Positions 1 to 11,525 of a DNA stretch of 64,000 nucleotides are shown piece by piece. Below the pieces are notes generated by a model. That model was not told the origin of the DNA, made no database searches, and saw nothing but the letters and a program-made list of their open reading frames with translations. Positions within the stretch are counted from its first letter, which is position 1; each line of letters opens with the position of its first letter. Position numbers and translations under genes: made by a program. The DNA is taken from NCBI GenBank assembly GCA_028023455.1, contig JAQFVV010006294.1, positions 3,129,001-3,193,000 on the forward strand. The letters are read 5' to 3'. Origin of the DNA: Epiperipatus broadwayi. Taxonomy: Eukaryota > Onychophora > Udeonychophora > Euonychophora > Peripatidae.

Positions 1-960
1 AAAATATAAATCAATAGTCAACCTTGTGACTGGATTGGAAATGGGTCTTCTGTAGACCAGGCTAACTATTGAGCCTTTGCCAGCTTGGGCAATTATTAAA
101 ACATAACTTAGATGCACCAGCTTAGTGCTAATCCATTAGAATACATACACAGAAAATCTAAACAATAATGCTGGAATACAAAAACATGCTGATCATCATC
201 AATGCTCAAGCCACTTGTACTGAGCAACTATAAACTTAACTCATAAGGCTAAACTAAAATAAAAGATAATGCATGGGCTTTAAAGAGTATGATGATTGAT
301 CATATCTGGATGTCCAAAAGCATTAATTACACATCCCCATTTATATATTCATCCCGTGCACGAATCTAGCTCAGAGAACACAAGCTCTATTACTGTATGC
401 GACCAAGAGATGATGGAAACAATTTTTAACAATTAAATAAGTTTATTAACAAAAATAAAAAAATGAATTTACTGTCTTATAAAAATAAAATTACACACAT
501 ATAAGCTTTCTGATTTTGATTACAATACAAAATTTCAAATGATCACATTGAGATTTAAATAATTATTCAACATTTAAATTGTTACATTGTTTTACATATA
601 TGTGCACACAATCGTGCAATTTATAATATACAATTAATATAAAAAAAATGGAATTGACATTTAATCAAAAAAAATATTAAAATGTTACATATATGAGTGT
701 ACACACGCACTGGATTCAATCTATTTCAACTTGTTACAATAATGTTATCTTTTTTCTAATTAATTCAATATTGAAAGTATATATTTTTTTAATGTCTTTT
801 TTTTTTTTTAAGGAATTACTAAAACAATTTCTTCAAAAATATATATCAAATCTTCTTTCTTTTAGACATTTGATTGACTCAAGCAAATTATTTACTTGTT
901 TGTTTTAACTTTGATATTAATTTATAATTTTAAAAGTCGTTTTAAAGAATAGTAAAATAA
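1..960. other. AT-rich sequence without recognisable gene
   Basis: No credible exon, RNA gene or repeat boundary is visible. The stretch is AT-rich with A/T homopolymers, and the only open frame (693-908) is low-complexity Phe/Leu/Ile-rich sequence typical of AT-rich noncoding DNA. Confidence 0.5.
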
Positions 961-1361
961 AATAACTCACTGTAAATACACACAACAACGTGTTTATCAG
1001 CGGTTCCCTGTGTGTATGGATAAACAGTAGCATAAGTACATTCAATTTCTTCATGCTTTCTCTTGGTAAGCTTGGTTTCTAGCCCATGATAAAAAATATA
1101 ATTCCGAGCTTGTTGTCATCATCAGGGAAAAGTATTCAAGTAATTGGTTGGCTTACCATGAGCTTACTTTTGTAGTCCAAGCAATTGTCAAGCTGTCTTC
1201 TAGAACATATTTAAGCAGCTAGTTGATCCATTTGAAGTGATCCTGGCCTCATGAATCAAAAGTCTGCAGTAAACTATAGGGCAGCTACTGGACAGTACTC
1301 CCTTAGATCTTCATAGAAGTTCTGTATAGCACTGCTAGCTATTTTGTCCTCTTTTTTTTAG

Positions 1362-1676
1362 GCTATTAATTCAGAAGTGACCCAGCTTCAAGTAAATCAA
1401 AACTCCTGCGCGAAGGAAAATAGTAGCAGTCCTGGATCTATTGTTCTGCCATCAGCTACATCAGTTCATGGTGGCTATTCTGCCAACTCTTTGCTACAGC
1501 TAACAACAAACTGCAGCTACCTATTTTGGTCAGTTATTCAAAAATTTTTTGAAGCCAAGCTATTCTGTCCAACTCTTACAAAACTACAATCCAAACTAAC
1601 TGATATTTTTTATCAGTCTTTTATAACCTTGGTTAGGTCATGTGACAAAAACACTAGCTGTTTTCAATCTGTGTAA
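1362..1676 (+). CDS. Possible terminal coding exon, unidentified
   Basis: A run of T and C ending in AG at 1360-1361 makes a good splice-acceptor signal. From 1362 an open frame of about 104 codons begins in phase 0 and ends at TAA 1674-1676. The start of the protein reads AINSEVTQLQVNQNS and the segment is rich in Ser, Thr, Asn and Cys, with less A/T bias than its surroundings. No family is recognised and no upstream exon is found within the window. It may be the last exon of a gene whose earlier exons lie to the left, or chance. Codon-level conservation in relatives would decide. Confidence 0.25.
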   Translation, partial: AINSEVTQLQVNQNSCAKENSSSPGSIVLPSATSVHGGYSANSLLQLTTNCSYLFWSVIQKFFEAKLFCPTLTKLQSKLTDIFYQSFITLVRSCDKNTSCFQSV

Positions 1677-1679
1677 TCC

Positions 1680-3220
1680 ATTTGAAAACAAGCTGGAAAT
1701 TTCTATGAAAGTGTGATATTCATGTTTTTACTTTAATCTTTGGAATTTGATCAAAGGAGTGATAATCCTTTAGAATTTTTCATCTACAAAGATTTTTTTA
1801 ACTACATAATAGAAATGCAAACAAGCATTAATTTAAAAAGATATTTTGTACAAGTTTTAATTGAAAGATTTTAAAAATAAATTATGCTTGTTTTTTTTTT
1901 AAATTTCAAAATCAGAATTACAAATATTATTTATCAGACTGTTTTAAAAGTTTAATCCATAACAAAATTTTACTTTAAAGCCAGAGTTATTTAACCCTTT
2001 ACTTATTATTATTTTATTTTAGGAAATATAGAAAAATATCTACAAAAATTTATTCTACGTTTATTTCTACTTTTCCTTTATTTTACGTATATATATATAT
2101 GCACATACAATATATTAGTGTGTGTTATGTAACTCAACTGGTTACAGTATATATATATATATTTCATTGAATCTGCCATTTTGTTTCATATCCTGAATCA
2201 TTAAATTAAAATGAAGGATGGAGAAAAAAAAAAAAACCACAATGTACACTTTAAAATTTAAAAAAAATTTAGCCTAATACAATATACAATTTTTTGATGC
2301 ATTTTATATCTAACCAATAGCACTTTGAATATTCTGTTGCACTGCTATTATTTTTTGTGTTTATGCTATCAAAACAAATTATGAGATTATTGGATTTAAA
2401 ATTGATCAAATAAATATTTTAAACTTTGTTCTATGAAATTGTTTATTAACTACATAATATACAAAATTATTTATTCTTTTTTTTTCCCCTCAAAGTAATT
2501 TATAATTATGATGGCCATATTTTTATGATTAATCTAATTTTTTCCACAAGCAACATAACATTTGTAAAAATTTGAATCCACAAAATTAATTGCATGAATA
2601 TTCTAAAATTTAATATCAATACACTGTTGTTGTACTTGATCACTTACTATGCTGAATAAAACTGACATTTTTTTTCAATAGTTTTTAATGATGAAAATAT
2701 TCTTGTTGTGGATATATCAGAAATGAAAGCATTGCTTATTTTGCAAAGGCATCAGTTGAAAATCAGATAAAATACATTAATTGTATTTTCAAAACATAAT
2801 ACTGTATACTAGTGTAACATATTTTTAATGTTAATATCATTTAATTTTCAGTTGAATTAACTTTTATGAAACAATATCCTATGACATCATTAATTCTACA
2901 AGGTAACAGTTTTAAGAAAAAAGTTTTGAAAATTTTTAAAAAAAATTATTATAGCAAGCAATTAATTGATTATAAATCAGAATAGCAGGTCTAAATTGAT
3001 GATGATCCTTATGGTGAATTTTCATAAAGAGGTCTGTTGCTAATCAGGATATATAAAAAAGAAAAAATAGAATTAGAATTTTTTTTTTGATGAAGAGGAA
3101 AGTGAATTTAGCTGCAAATAAAGAATATAGATGATATAATGCATTTATATATAAATACACATAAATAAATGTCCTTTAATTAAAAAACTATTATAATAAC
3201 AATAAAAATAATAAATATAA
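1680..3220. other. Noncoding AT-rich interval with short AT microsatellites
   Basis: No gene or element is recognised. Short (TA)n runs lie near 2088 and 2150; otherwise the interval holds A/T homopolymers and scattered stop codons in every frame. Confidence 0.5.
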
Positions 3221-3223
3221 TGA

Positions 3224-4075
3224 TAATAAACTATTATACACAGTCTTTCAATCCGCAGAAGTACTTTTGATTGTTCTTTAACCTGCCTCAACTGCTGTTA
3301 AATTCAAAAGCAAAATGGAAGCAAACATCATCAACTCAAATCCCATGAATCCCGAATTTTAATGTTAGCCGCTTGTCTATTAATTATATTCATGTTATTC
3401 CTATTTATTAAAATTGCCTCCTTAATTTTTCTTTTATTATGGTTTCTCTCTTCATGAAGAATCTTAACACTTTCAATATCAAACTTAAATTTATGTTTAC
3501 ATGTCCTTTCATGATCCAAGAAATCTGAAGCAGTCATTAAATCACTATTATTTTTATTTTTCACATGCTTATATAACAATTCATGCTCCTTTAATTTTTT
3601 TTCAATACTGCACTTCAATTCTTCTTTATATGATAACATACATCCACAAAAAAATTGATAAACAACATTACTTTTCTGCTTGACAGGTATGACATTTATA
3701 GAATTATTCACTAATTTATTAACATTATTTGTAACACAAAACAAAATATTAAACACATTCTTATATTTATCCATAAAAAATTTCACTTGAGCATTTGAAA
3801 TAAATGGAATAGATATCCATTTTTTACTATCAATCGTCAACTTTTTTAAACCATTGTAACTCTTTTTAAATTGACATAAAATATTGTTAATAAATAGGAG
3901 TAAAATGAATATAATTAATAGACAAGCTGCTAATATTAAAATTTGAATTCATGGAATATGAGTTGATGATGTTTGCTTCCATTTTGCTTTTTGAATTTAA
4001 TGACAGTTGAAACAGGTTAAGGAATTAACCAAAAATACTTCTTTGGATTGAAAGACTGCGTAAAATAGTTTATTA
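3224..4075. mobile_element. Penelope-like retroelement remnant with inverted ends
   Basis: The interval from about 3224 to 3420 is repeated in inverse orientation at about 3893-4075. Both arms share the 3' end of a Penelope-like endonuclease frame plus an untranslated tail ending near an AATAAACTATT motif. Between them lies the endonuclease frame on the minus strand (3331-3840). Penelope-like elements are known for 5' truncation and for partial copies in inverted orientation at one end, which this resembles. The arms differ by several substitutions and short indels, so this is an old insertion. The reverse transcriptase domain is absent. Confidence 0.7.
3331..3840 (-). pseudogene. GIY-YIG endonuclease C-terminus of Penelope-like element, 5'-truncated
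   Basis: An open frame of 169 codons. Its central part (VVYQFFCGCMLSYKEEL) aligns by eye to the start of the GIY-YIG nuclease of Penelope-like elements, where the usual pattern is VYKI-C-CG--Y-GET. It is followed by LKEHE, then a KFDIESVKILHEE segment and KRKIKEAILI, matching the ILD-E---R--KEA block of the family. The GIY and YIG tripeptides are eroded and the Y-G-ET core is not intact, so nuclease activity is unlikely. The reverse transcriptase that normally precedes this domain is missing. In a live element the nuclease nicks the target for target-primed reverse transcription. Confidence 0.65.
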
Positions 4076-4079
4076 CCAT

Positions 4080-5305
4080 TATATTTATTATATATATTGT
4101 AACAGCATTATAATATATATATATAAAATGAAATAGCAACCATAGATCTATGTCATAAAGGGAAATAATAAATTTGCAAAAAATGAGTTGAGTAATACAT
4201 TAAAAAACATTGAAAATTAGAAAAATGAAGTCTATAAATGGTTATGGAGAGATATTAATGAATCTTAGAATTATGATTAAAGGACTTCTGCATATCATAG
4301 TAGAAAGATCTTCTGGAGTATTAGAAAAAAATACTAAAACAATTTTATTTAAAAATAAGGGTAATGATTATAGAAAATAAGGATAATGCATAATGAAAAG
4401 TGATTTTATGAAAGAGATATACAAAATATAATTGAAATTTTAAAAGCCATAAATATAAAAAATAACAGAGGAAAAGAAGAAATCCATGTTTCATGACTTT
4501 GTAAAGTATATCTCTATCATATTAAGTATTTATTAAAATGAATCTGTGAATTTGAAAAAGGATTGGCTATGTACATCATATCATATTAAGTGTGATAAAG
4601 TACTTCCAAAAAATAGTTTAAAAATAAATTAATTTAAATCATAATAATATGATTTTACTTACAATAAATTATAAACAATGAAGATATGAAAATTATATTA
4701 AGTTTACAATGATATGAAAGACAAGATTAAGTCCATTAATATCAATCGGCTTTAGTTTTCTCTTATTATTGAACTTTTTTTGTTTAACTTAAAAACTCTA
4801 TTGTTTTGCAATCAGTTTTTAACATACTTTTATCAAATGGATTTCCTTCAAATTTAGAAATCGATGACAATGCAATGTGACAATGAAATATTTCAGGGTT
4901 ATCCAGTAGTTTGTGTAATCTAAGTATGATAGTGGACCAAATTTCAAGTACAATATTGGTTCAGTAAGATTTCAGTGATGTACACAAGAAGACAATATAC
5001 ATTTTAAATACTTTTATTTTAAAAAAAAGATAGTTAACAATCATTAAAAAAAAAAGAAATCTATCCTAGAATTAATTGTAAAAGTAGCTTTTTTTTTTAA
5101 AAAAAAAAATGGTTGAAATTTTATCTTTTCTTGGTTGTAAAAATATTTTAGAACACTCCTTTTATAAATAAAATAATATTGGAATTGATTTTTAATGCTC
5201 CATGAATTTCTTTAAAATATATACAAATTGTGAATATTGTTTTTATTTTCTGTTTTAAATAGAAATAATTACAAAAAAATATTAGAATATTTAAGTTAAA
5301 AATAA
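4080..5305. other. Noncoding interval, nothing recognised
   Basis: AT-rich sequence with long A and T runs. No open frame, tRNA or repeat edge could be supported. Confidence 0.5.
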
Positions 5306-5310
5306 TATAT

Positions 5311-7528
5311 TGTAACGGGCACATACGTACGTTACATTGTTTTTTTTATATTAGTAAACATGAAAAGAATAAAAGTTCACAAATAAAAACTTCTTTTTTA
5401 AGAATTAAAAATTGAAAATTAAAAAAATCTATCTTAAACTCATATATATATAAAATCGCACAGATGAAAAAAATTATTAAAATAAAACTTTATTAAAAAT
5501 AGAAAAGGTATTGTAAAAGCAAAAACTTAAAAAAGATTTAAAGATAAAAATATCTTTAAGTTTGGAAAACACATTAATTAATCAGAAATGGAATGATTAT
5601 TTTAATTAGTCAAAGTGAACTGGCCTTTGGGCATTTAAATGTATAAGCAACGGTCAGATAGGAAAACAATAGAAACTAATAGCAAATGAGAGAAATCCAT
5701 CAGGAAATCGGACCTCAACGGAAGGATCATCATCAACAATGACGTAATGTCCATTGGATCCTAAAGGTAATATAAAAGGAAAAGTTTGGAAATTATTAGT
5801 GTTATTGCGATGTGACTATATGTGTTAGTGTGGAGTTGAAGGAGAAGGGATTGAAAAGACGCACTCTTCAATTCCTTCAGCTTTGTTTAAAAAAAAAAAA
5901 GAAATGACATCTTTTTTCTACATTGAGGACCAGCCAAAGCAAAAGACCTCTGGATGAATAAATAAATCGGCCAACAGAATACCAATCTTTTTAGAACGGC
6001 GTGGGAATTCACGTTCAAACGGCAAGCAACCGATAAAAGGAACGTTTTGAAATCGTAAGAACTTTTTGAACTCTCAGCTTTAAATATATATAATTAATGA
6101 ACATTTCTAAACAATAAGAACTTTACTTCTAAACTTGTTCCGTATTAAAAAAAAATAGAAATAGATTCCTATCTGACCAAACTAAATTATTTATTAATTA
6201 GGTATAATTTTATTTGATGTATTTTTTTTGTAAAATCATTTCCATTTTTTTTTTTTGTTCTTTTAAGTTTTTATTATGATTTTTGTTTTTCGATAAATTA
6301 AACTATATAAATATTAAACTTAAGTCGGTCGTGAATGGCTATATAGATTTGTAAAGTTATATTAGGGGAGGGAAATCTTAGGTTATTTGTTTCGTAGTTG
6401 AATTAGGTCAATGGATTGGATATATTGGTGAAATTAGTAGATGTAGTACGAGATTCGCTATGGGCAGAATTGCTATTATACGCCGCACACACTCGTTTTG
6501 CCTATGGGAGGAATTATAAAACAGAGACCGCAGTTCCTTCCTATGGAGTTTTTTTTTTATTGCTCTCATCGTCAGATAGATGTAATATTTCTATCTGACG
6601 AGAAGCAGTTTCTTCTCTTAACCTAATTATGCTGCCGTATTCGTATTACATTGAACACATCAATATATCAGATGGATTGAAGTTTGGTTTGACTGCGAAC
6701 CTTTGGCCTAAGGTTAAACAAGGATTGAATATTTTCTTTTCAAATGCAAATCTATGTAGTCTATTCATACTCGACACTCTAAATAAAGATGCATTAAATT
6801 TAAGTTGGGTATAGACGCTTGCATGGGTTCGTTACTGGTTGATTATGTTTTTGGTTTTCATATTTGATCAAAATATATAGACATTTGGTAAATACTGATA
6901 CCTTACGGTGAGTATCTAAGATGTATTTATGTCGGATGTCTTTTAAGTTATTGGTGTCAATGCAGTGTCTTATGATGAACACCATTGGGTTTCTTGTATT
7001 CCCTATGCAATTGACGGTATCAATGACTTTGTATTTTGATCGTTTATGTTTATTTTGGAATGTTTTTTGACCGTGTAATCTATGTAACCGATTTATACTC
7101 AACATTAAAAACACATTTTATAAACCCATCTGTGCGAACTTATAAAAAAATTAAAATGTAAACTTATAATATTATAAAAATTAAAATGTAAATTTAAATT
7201 CTAAAATCAAATTAAAATCTAAAATAAACATACTAAAATAAAAATGTTAAATTTTATATAGGTGCGTAAATAAATGTTTATGTGTTAATTACTGGCAGTG
7301 GCTTACTTTATTCTTTTTTTAGATATTCTTAGATAAGAATTTATTATATTACTACCCCTTGAGTAAGTGACATGGGCTAATGTCCAGATATCAAATTATA
7401 TAAAATAAAAAAAAATTTTTTTTGACTTACGTATCTGCCTACTTAATAAATTTTATTAGGTTCAAATGCCTAGATGGCATCCTGTAGTGCAGATGACGTT
7501 AAGTGCCACTTCGTCCGGATCGTTATAA
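5311..7528 (+). mobile_element. 2.2-kb dispersed repeat, copy 1
   Basis: The whole interval is repeated at 43306-45474 in the same orientation with high but imperfect identity and several small indels. It starts TGTAACGGGCAC and ends near CGTTATAATA; the ends are short imperfect inverted repeats (TATTGTAACG against TATTATAACG read on the other strand). A TGTAAC start is common in long terminal repeats of Gypsy-type elements, so this could be a large solo LTR; a non-autonomous DNA element is the alternative. Copy 1 holds an open frame on minus (6800-7114, product includes NPMVFIIRHCIDTNNLKD) that is broken in copy 2. No transposase or reverse transcriptase is visible. Confidence 0.75.
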
Positions 7529-7574
7529 TATGTAACATATATTTTAAAATAAACATTTTTATTTATGGTCTATT

Positions 7575-7804
7575 TAAAAGCCAAAAATAATTGTTTTCTT
7601 CAATCTTAAATTGAATAAGTTCAGAATTGAGGTGTGATATTAAAATTCCTATTGGTTGATTTGGGATGGCCAGAAATTAGTTTAACATTAATTTTTGCAA
7701 TTAATGATTGAATTAATTAATTTCTGGACACCACACACTTTAATTTCAAGTTGAATATAAAAACTTCAGTTGTGGTTGAAGAAAACATTTATTTTTGGCT
7801 TTTT
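7575..7804. mobile_element. MITE-like element with 28-bp inverted ends
   Basis: The left end (7575-7602) and the right end (7776-7804) are near-perfect inverted repeats built on AAAAGCCAAAAATAA followed by TGTTTTCTTCAA. Looser complementarity continues inward to a GGCCAGAAATTA / TAATTTCTGGAC pair, so the element could fold into one hairpin of about 230 bases. There is no coding capacity. Size and symmetry fit a miniature inverted-repeat transposable element; superfamily is not assigned because a clear target duplication is not seen. Confidence 0.65.
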
Positions 7805-7805
7805 A

Positions 7806-8478
7806 GTGCACATTAATTAAAAGTATTTATTATAATTTTTTTTTTTTTTGCAAGAAAGGATTAAAAAAGTATATATATAAAATTTTTTTTATGTACTTAT
7901 GCATACATTTTATGTACTTATAGAAATCTATAATTACTAAGTTTAGAATAGTATGGACAATCTTTAGTGCCTGCATCAAATGTGAATCATGGGATTAAAT
8001 GTGGAGCATTAAATTTCTGGTGATAAAAATAAAATATAAGTGATAATCAAAAGTCAATTTTTATTTATTATCAGAACAAAAATTAAAAATTAAGATTCAG
8101 TCAGTTGAACTGAAAAAAAAAAAGAATGTTCATTTTGTAGCTCACTTTTAACATTTGTCTAATCTTGAGGTGCCTAATCTAGAATAAATCTGCAATAGTT
8201 TTTGACTTTCATTGACACATATTACATTGGTGAGTTGTATTTTCTTTATCTTTTGTAAGCTTTGAAGTTGTTGTTGTTTTTTTTACAAAAAAAAAAAAAA
8301 AAAGGTAAAAAAGATTATTCATCCTGCAACAAAAGAAAATAAGTAAAAGAAAACTGGGGTATGATAGTAAGTGGAAATTTAACTAACAGAAAGAAAATTA
8401 ATCATCAAAAAATACATATGTGCATTGTTTTGAGTAAACACATATTCACATAATAGAAGACATGATTATTAATAAATA
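7806..8478. other. Noncoding interval, nothing recognised
   Basis: AT-rich with poly(A) and poly(T) runs (for example near 8281-8303). No gene or repeat structure could be supported. Confidence 0.45.
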
Positions 8479-8479
8479 C

Positions 8480-9750
8480 TATAAAAAATAACATCAGATT
8501 GAAATAGAATGAAATAATATATGCTTTGAAAAAAAAAGGAAAAAATCAAACCAAGAAAATATCTTAGATAAAGGAAGTTATCTTAAAATATTTGCAAGAT
8601 GTCTTGACGATAAAATTATTGGAAAAAAGTAGATGAAATTGTCCTGTCAAATCCTTCCATTATGAGATGCTTTAAGAACTCTCACAGTATGTGTCTGAAC
8701 AACTTGCTACATCTTTTTTTTTCCTCTGGACAAATTTGTTGATATATATATGATATAGGACAATTAAACATTTTAATAAAAGGAATTGATGACAGCTTTA
8801 ACACTTTTGAAGAGTTTATTGATTTTGATTCACTTCATGGGGAAATGAAAAGGTTAGTCAAATTTGATAAAGTAAAATTATAACTAGAAAATCTACAACT
8901 AGGTTCCAGTTGGAATAAATAAACACATCATGTTGATATTATTGAAGCTACATCAATAATCAATAAAATAATTGGGCTATGATTTTACTCGAAAACTTTT
9001 TAGATCATCTTTTACCAAAATATCAATGTCAAGATTTGTTGTCAGGAAAAAATTTAAACTTAAAATACAGCAAGGTGGTAGTTGTAAAAGCATGAATAAA
9101 ATTAGAGCAAGAGGGTTAATAGTTAAAAATATTTACAAAATGTAAGATTTGGAAGACAATGATCTTATCCTCCATTGTGAAATGAGATCAGCCGTTTCAC
9201 TGACCTAAATTGACAAGAGCAAATTGTTTCTTAACTTGTTAAGTTATATCAATTTGATTCAAGTTTGACAAACTTCCCGCATTTAAAAGAACAAAGTATT
9301 GAGAATTACGTTAATTTTTCAAAATACAATTATTCAGGTATATTATTTCAAGATTCATTTGAATGCTGTTTTTATGATTTTGCAAAAGGTTTCACATCTG
9401 TAAGCCACTTTTTGCTCACTGAGCAACAATTTAAGAGGATGCTAGTATCATAAGAAATTAGACTTATTATTGCATTGAAAACCACCAAATTTTATTATCA
9501 AATGATATTAACATGATTAATTTCTGATAATTATTATCTAAGGAATAGTTTACAAAACTATGAAAATTTGCCCAAAGTTATATTTATCATTTCTGGAACA
9601 ACATACAGATGTAAACAAGCATTTTCTTCCACAAAATTTATAGAAAAAATAAAATGAGTCACAAATGAATGATTCAAATTTAAAAAATGCTTTGCTATTT
9701 TAATTAGCAACTTAACTCTGAACATTAAAAACTAGATGAAAGGGAAGCAG
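8480..9750 (+). pseudogene. hAT-family transposase pseudogene
   Basis: The plus strand carries pieces of a hAT transposase in order but in changing frames. Near 8770 LIKGIDDSFNTFEEF matches the LAIFVRGID-DF---EEL block of this family (ZBED5/GTF2IRD2-like relatives). At about 9268-9300 NFPHLKEQ matches the conserved F(P/Q)xLxE segment. Near 9590-9720 TYRCKQAFSSTKFIEKIK followed by a VTNE-like stretch and ILISNLTLNIKKLDERE matches the C-terminal hAT dimerisation domain with its CE-xFS core. Numerous stops and frameshifts (including TAA/TGA inside the C-terminal motif) show that it is dead. Terminal inverted repeats were not identified. Confidence 0.7.
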
Positions 9751-9759
9751 AACCAGAAT

Positions 9760-11150
9760 TCTCATTAAAGTAAATATGTAAATTTAATTTTTTTCTTATA
9801 GTATATATTTATATCGTGGGGAAAAAAGTTGAATATTATTTACTTAGGTTAACATATATTATACAAAAATTGAATTGTAGCCCAAGAATTAATTATATGG
9901 TTGTATGGAGCATCTGAATCTATGCATGAAAAAATTAGCATATGGTTATAAAACATTATCCTTCTTGGTTTGGCTATTGAAGGGTATGTATGTATATATA
10001 TTAAGATCTGTATTTTAAGATACTTGTAGTTAATTAGGCAGTGTGATACTATGAAAAAGCAATAACATCTTATTGTCATTATTGATAGTCTACCATTGTT
10101 TGCCATTTTAAAACACTAATTTATTTTATCATCTCTGTATTTAGCTATACATGATAAACTTCAACAATCTATATTTGTTATCAAATTCTACACTTTAATT
10201 ATATTTATAATGAATTTAAAATAATCAATACACTATTTTTGACACTTTATAAGAAAATGTTTGACCCCCCCCCCCCATTTGATTCGTTTTTATCCTTTTA
10301 TATTTTTTGATCCCTTTTTAAAAAAATAAATAAATAAATATTGATTTGTTTGTTAAATCTTGATCTTACTTAAATATATATATATTTAATGACTTTAACA
10401 TCTACAATTCCTTCTATTCATTTATAATTTTTTTTGTTTTACTTTGACAAATAAATAAATTACATTGTTTGTGTTCATATATGACTGAAAATGATTTTTA
10501 AAATTTAAATTGATTTTTCATGGAACAACTTTATATGATTCACTTTTTTCAATATAATGTACTTATCATAATTTATTATTATTGTTACTTTGCAAATAAC
10601 TTTATGACTTGTAAAATTATAATAAAAAGAAGGGATAGACAATTATATATAATGAAAATAGACATTGAAGTTATTCTCATTCAAACAATCTATAAAAATC
10701 TTAATTTAGATAGTGATTTGATTTAAATTATGCAAAGTCAATAGAAATCCAGATTAATATTATAACTATTTATATTATATAAAAATATAAAACAATTATA
10801 TTATATAAGTAAGAATTTATTCTTTATATTAATGTCAGATAAATAATTTCAATTAAGTTTTATTGTATTATTTAGAAAATATTAGATTAAAATCTAATTA
10901 TTTTTATAAATCTCTTAACCGCTACTTAAGAAAATTTTACTATACAACTATGCAATACCATTATATTAGGTCCACGAATTCTAGAACATGTAAATATTAA
11001 TTATTATTGTCATTATTTTCTACTCATTAATATACTTTTTTTTGTTTTGACACGATTCATATTTTACGCATTTGCGCGAAATCACTTATACCCTTGATAT
11101 ATTAATTGCATCAATAAGTTTTTATATATATATATATATACATCATCAAT
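9760..11150. other. Noncoding interval left of the mitochondrial block
   Basis: No gene is recognised. It contains a C13 homopolymer near 10264-10276, an (AAAT)-like run near 10325-10340 and a (TA)n tract near 11127-11143. Open frames at 9849-10106 (minus) and 10520-10726 (plus) are AT-biased and match nothing I recognise. Confidence 0.5.
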
Positions 11151-11379
11151 GTACACCAAATCTGGCTAACTTTTTAATTAACAATTAAAAGCAAATTGCT
11201 TACAAATAATCATTCAACTTTTAAACGCAAATTAAACTTTATAATTTAAATATATAACCATATTTAATATTTACTATTAAAAAAACTTTTCTAGTAAAAA
11301 ATAACCAATATTTAATTATTTTTAATAAAATTTTACATTTAATATATTAACCCATACAATACAAATTCTTTTTTACATC

Positions 11380-11406
11380 GACTCGCCAAAAAAAAAAAGG
11401 CGAGTC
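11380..11406. repeat. GC-rich 8-bp hairpin with A11 loop
   Basis: GACTCGCC (11380-11387) and GGCGAGTC (11399-11406) are perfectly complementary and enclose a loop of eleven A residues. It is the most GC-rich short motif near the left edge of the mitochondrial block, next to a tRNA cluster. It could be a mitochondrial noncoding-region stem-loop or a junction feature. Confidence 0.75.
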
Positions 11407-11429
11407 ATAAAAATTTAATAAATTTACAA

Positions 11430-11490
11430 TTTATTGATTCTTAAATTAGTTATTATTAGTTTCTAACTAAAAATTTATTGTTGCATCTTA
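11430..11490 (+). tRNA. trnS1: Possible mitochondrial tRNA-Ser(AGN), anticodon TCT
   Basis: A 4-bp stem TTAG/CTAA encloses the 7-base loop TTTCTAA (11460-11466), giving anticodon TCT with T at position 33. AGA is read as Ser in these genes. No clear D arm is seen, which is normal for this tRNA. Limits are estimated. Confidence 0.35.
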
Positions 11491-11525
11491 TTGTCTTCAA
11501 CAATATGCTAAAAGCTATATTTACA
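11463..11525 (-). tRNA. trnF: Mitochondrial tRNA-Phe, anticodon GAA
   Basis: On minus, stem TATTG/CAATA (11501-11505 and 11489-11493) encloses loop TTGAAGA, anticodon GAA at 11496-11498. The plus-strand alternative (TTC, Glu) would lack the conserved T33, so Phe on minus is preferred. The gene overlaps the 3' end of ND5. In the ancestral arthropod order tRNA-Phe lies upstream of ND5, here it is downstream. Confidence 0.6.

Noticed and set aside
3501-3683. Plus-strand open frame inside the Penelope endonuclease
   Set aside because: Shadow of the minus-strand endonuclease frame.
10264-10276. C13 run, and a similar one near 36267
   Set aside because: Simple homopolymers with no surrounding structure.
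11484-11510. tRNA-Glu (TTC) on plus
   Set aside because: The loop would lack T33; the same stem on minus gives a normal tRNA-Phe.
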